64,000 nucleotides of DNA from Buttiauxella agrestis (GTDB lineage: Bacteria; Pseudomonadota; Gammaproteobacteria; Enterobacterales; Enterobacteriaceae): positions 1,018,763 to 1,082,762 of the forward strand of contig NZ_UIGI01000001.1 in the NCBI RefSeq assembly GCF_900446255.1, in the 5' to 3' direction. Positions 63,939 through 64,000 of this stretch are shown one piece after another (position 1 is the stretch's first letter; each line of letters starts with the position of its first letter). A program made the position numbers and the translations under genes. The notes beneath the pieces were generated by a model. That model worked only from the letters and a program-made list of their open reading frames with translations, was not told the DNA's origin and ran no database searches.

Positions 63939-64000
63939 TGGATGTACTGAAATGGACGGGAAGAAAGCATCTTCCGGTGATCCGCCAGACGGAATCGGCC
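63938..64000 (+). CDS. Microcin exporter ABC/C39 peptidase, N-terminus only
   Basis: 21 codons reach the window edge: MDVLKWTGRKHLPVIRQTES plus one Ala. The QTESA segment is the start of the C39 peptidase active-site region (QTESAECGLACL in relatives); the catalytic Cys lies just outside. The complete protein should cleave after Gly-Gly and pump the microcin. Confidence 0.82.
   Translation, partial: MDVLKWTGRKHLPVIRQTESA

Overview
The window is a chromosomal segment from a member of the Enterobacteriaceae. Most of it matches, in mirror orientation, the Escherichia/Salmonella backbone from iap-cysDNC through rpoS-mutS, recA-alaS-csrA, gshA-luxS-emrAB, proVWX and nrdHIEF to ygaMC-alaE and ygaP. 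The genus cannot be fixed from sequence alone. It is not E. coli: the hyc/hyp/srl/nor block normally found between mutS and mltB is absent. Instead there is a Zur-box metal transporter, an alginate-type oligosaccharide locus, a cfa-metK paralogue pair, a chromosomal qnrB-type gene and a class II microcin cluster.

Layout. 1-3.5 kb: truncated SDR reductase, FadR-type regulator and PL17-type oligoalginate lyase, with palindromic candidate operators. 3.5-14.8 kb: iap, cysDNC, ygbE, ftsB-ispD-ispF-truD, surE-pcm-nlpD-rpoS. 14.9-21.5 kb: mutS, mltB, then a four-gene metal-uptake operon whose first gene is an unlisted 37-codon membrane peptide; every junction in it is an ATGA overlap. 21.6-31.8 kb: pncC, recA, recX, alaS, csrA, tRNA-Ser and four tRNA-Arg genes with RtT-like spacers, yqaB, yqaA, gshA, MicA sRNA, luxS. 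31.8-37.7 kb: emrB-emrA-mprA, ygaH-ygaZ and an intact YgaY-type MFS pump. 37.8-46.6 kb: proXWV and nrdFEIH, bracketed by two inverted copies of a ~540-bp highly structured non-coding repeat. 46.6-51.4 kb: AhpD-like gene with divergent MocR regulator, ygaM, ygaC, alaE, small conserved genes, ygaP. 51.5-64 kb is accessory: metK and cfa paralogues behind a broken FUSC exporter, an AraC regulator, a malic-enzyme gene with an internal stop, a membrane protein, a RIO kinase, SOS-box qnrB, a Ner-like regulator with a phage-type leader, periplasmic hiuH, and the microcin cluster (precursor, putative immunity protein, HlyD-type adaptor, start of the C39-peptidase ABC exporter) running off the right edge.

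How the genes work together. cysDNC activates sulfate. The surE-pcm-nlpD-rpoS block supports stationary-phase repair and cell separation. recA/recX and qnrB share LexA control by sequence. emrAB/mprA is a self-regulated efflux system. nrdHIEF carries two NrdR-like boxes 31 bp apart. The most interesting novel candidate is the microcin cluster at 61.9-64.0 kb, a double-glycine class II bacteriocin whose leader and layout recall microcin PDI. The paired structured repeat with compensatory base changes and the small peptide of the Zur-box operon follow.
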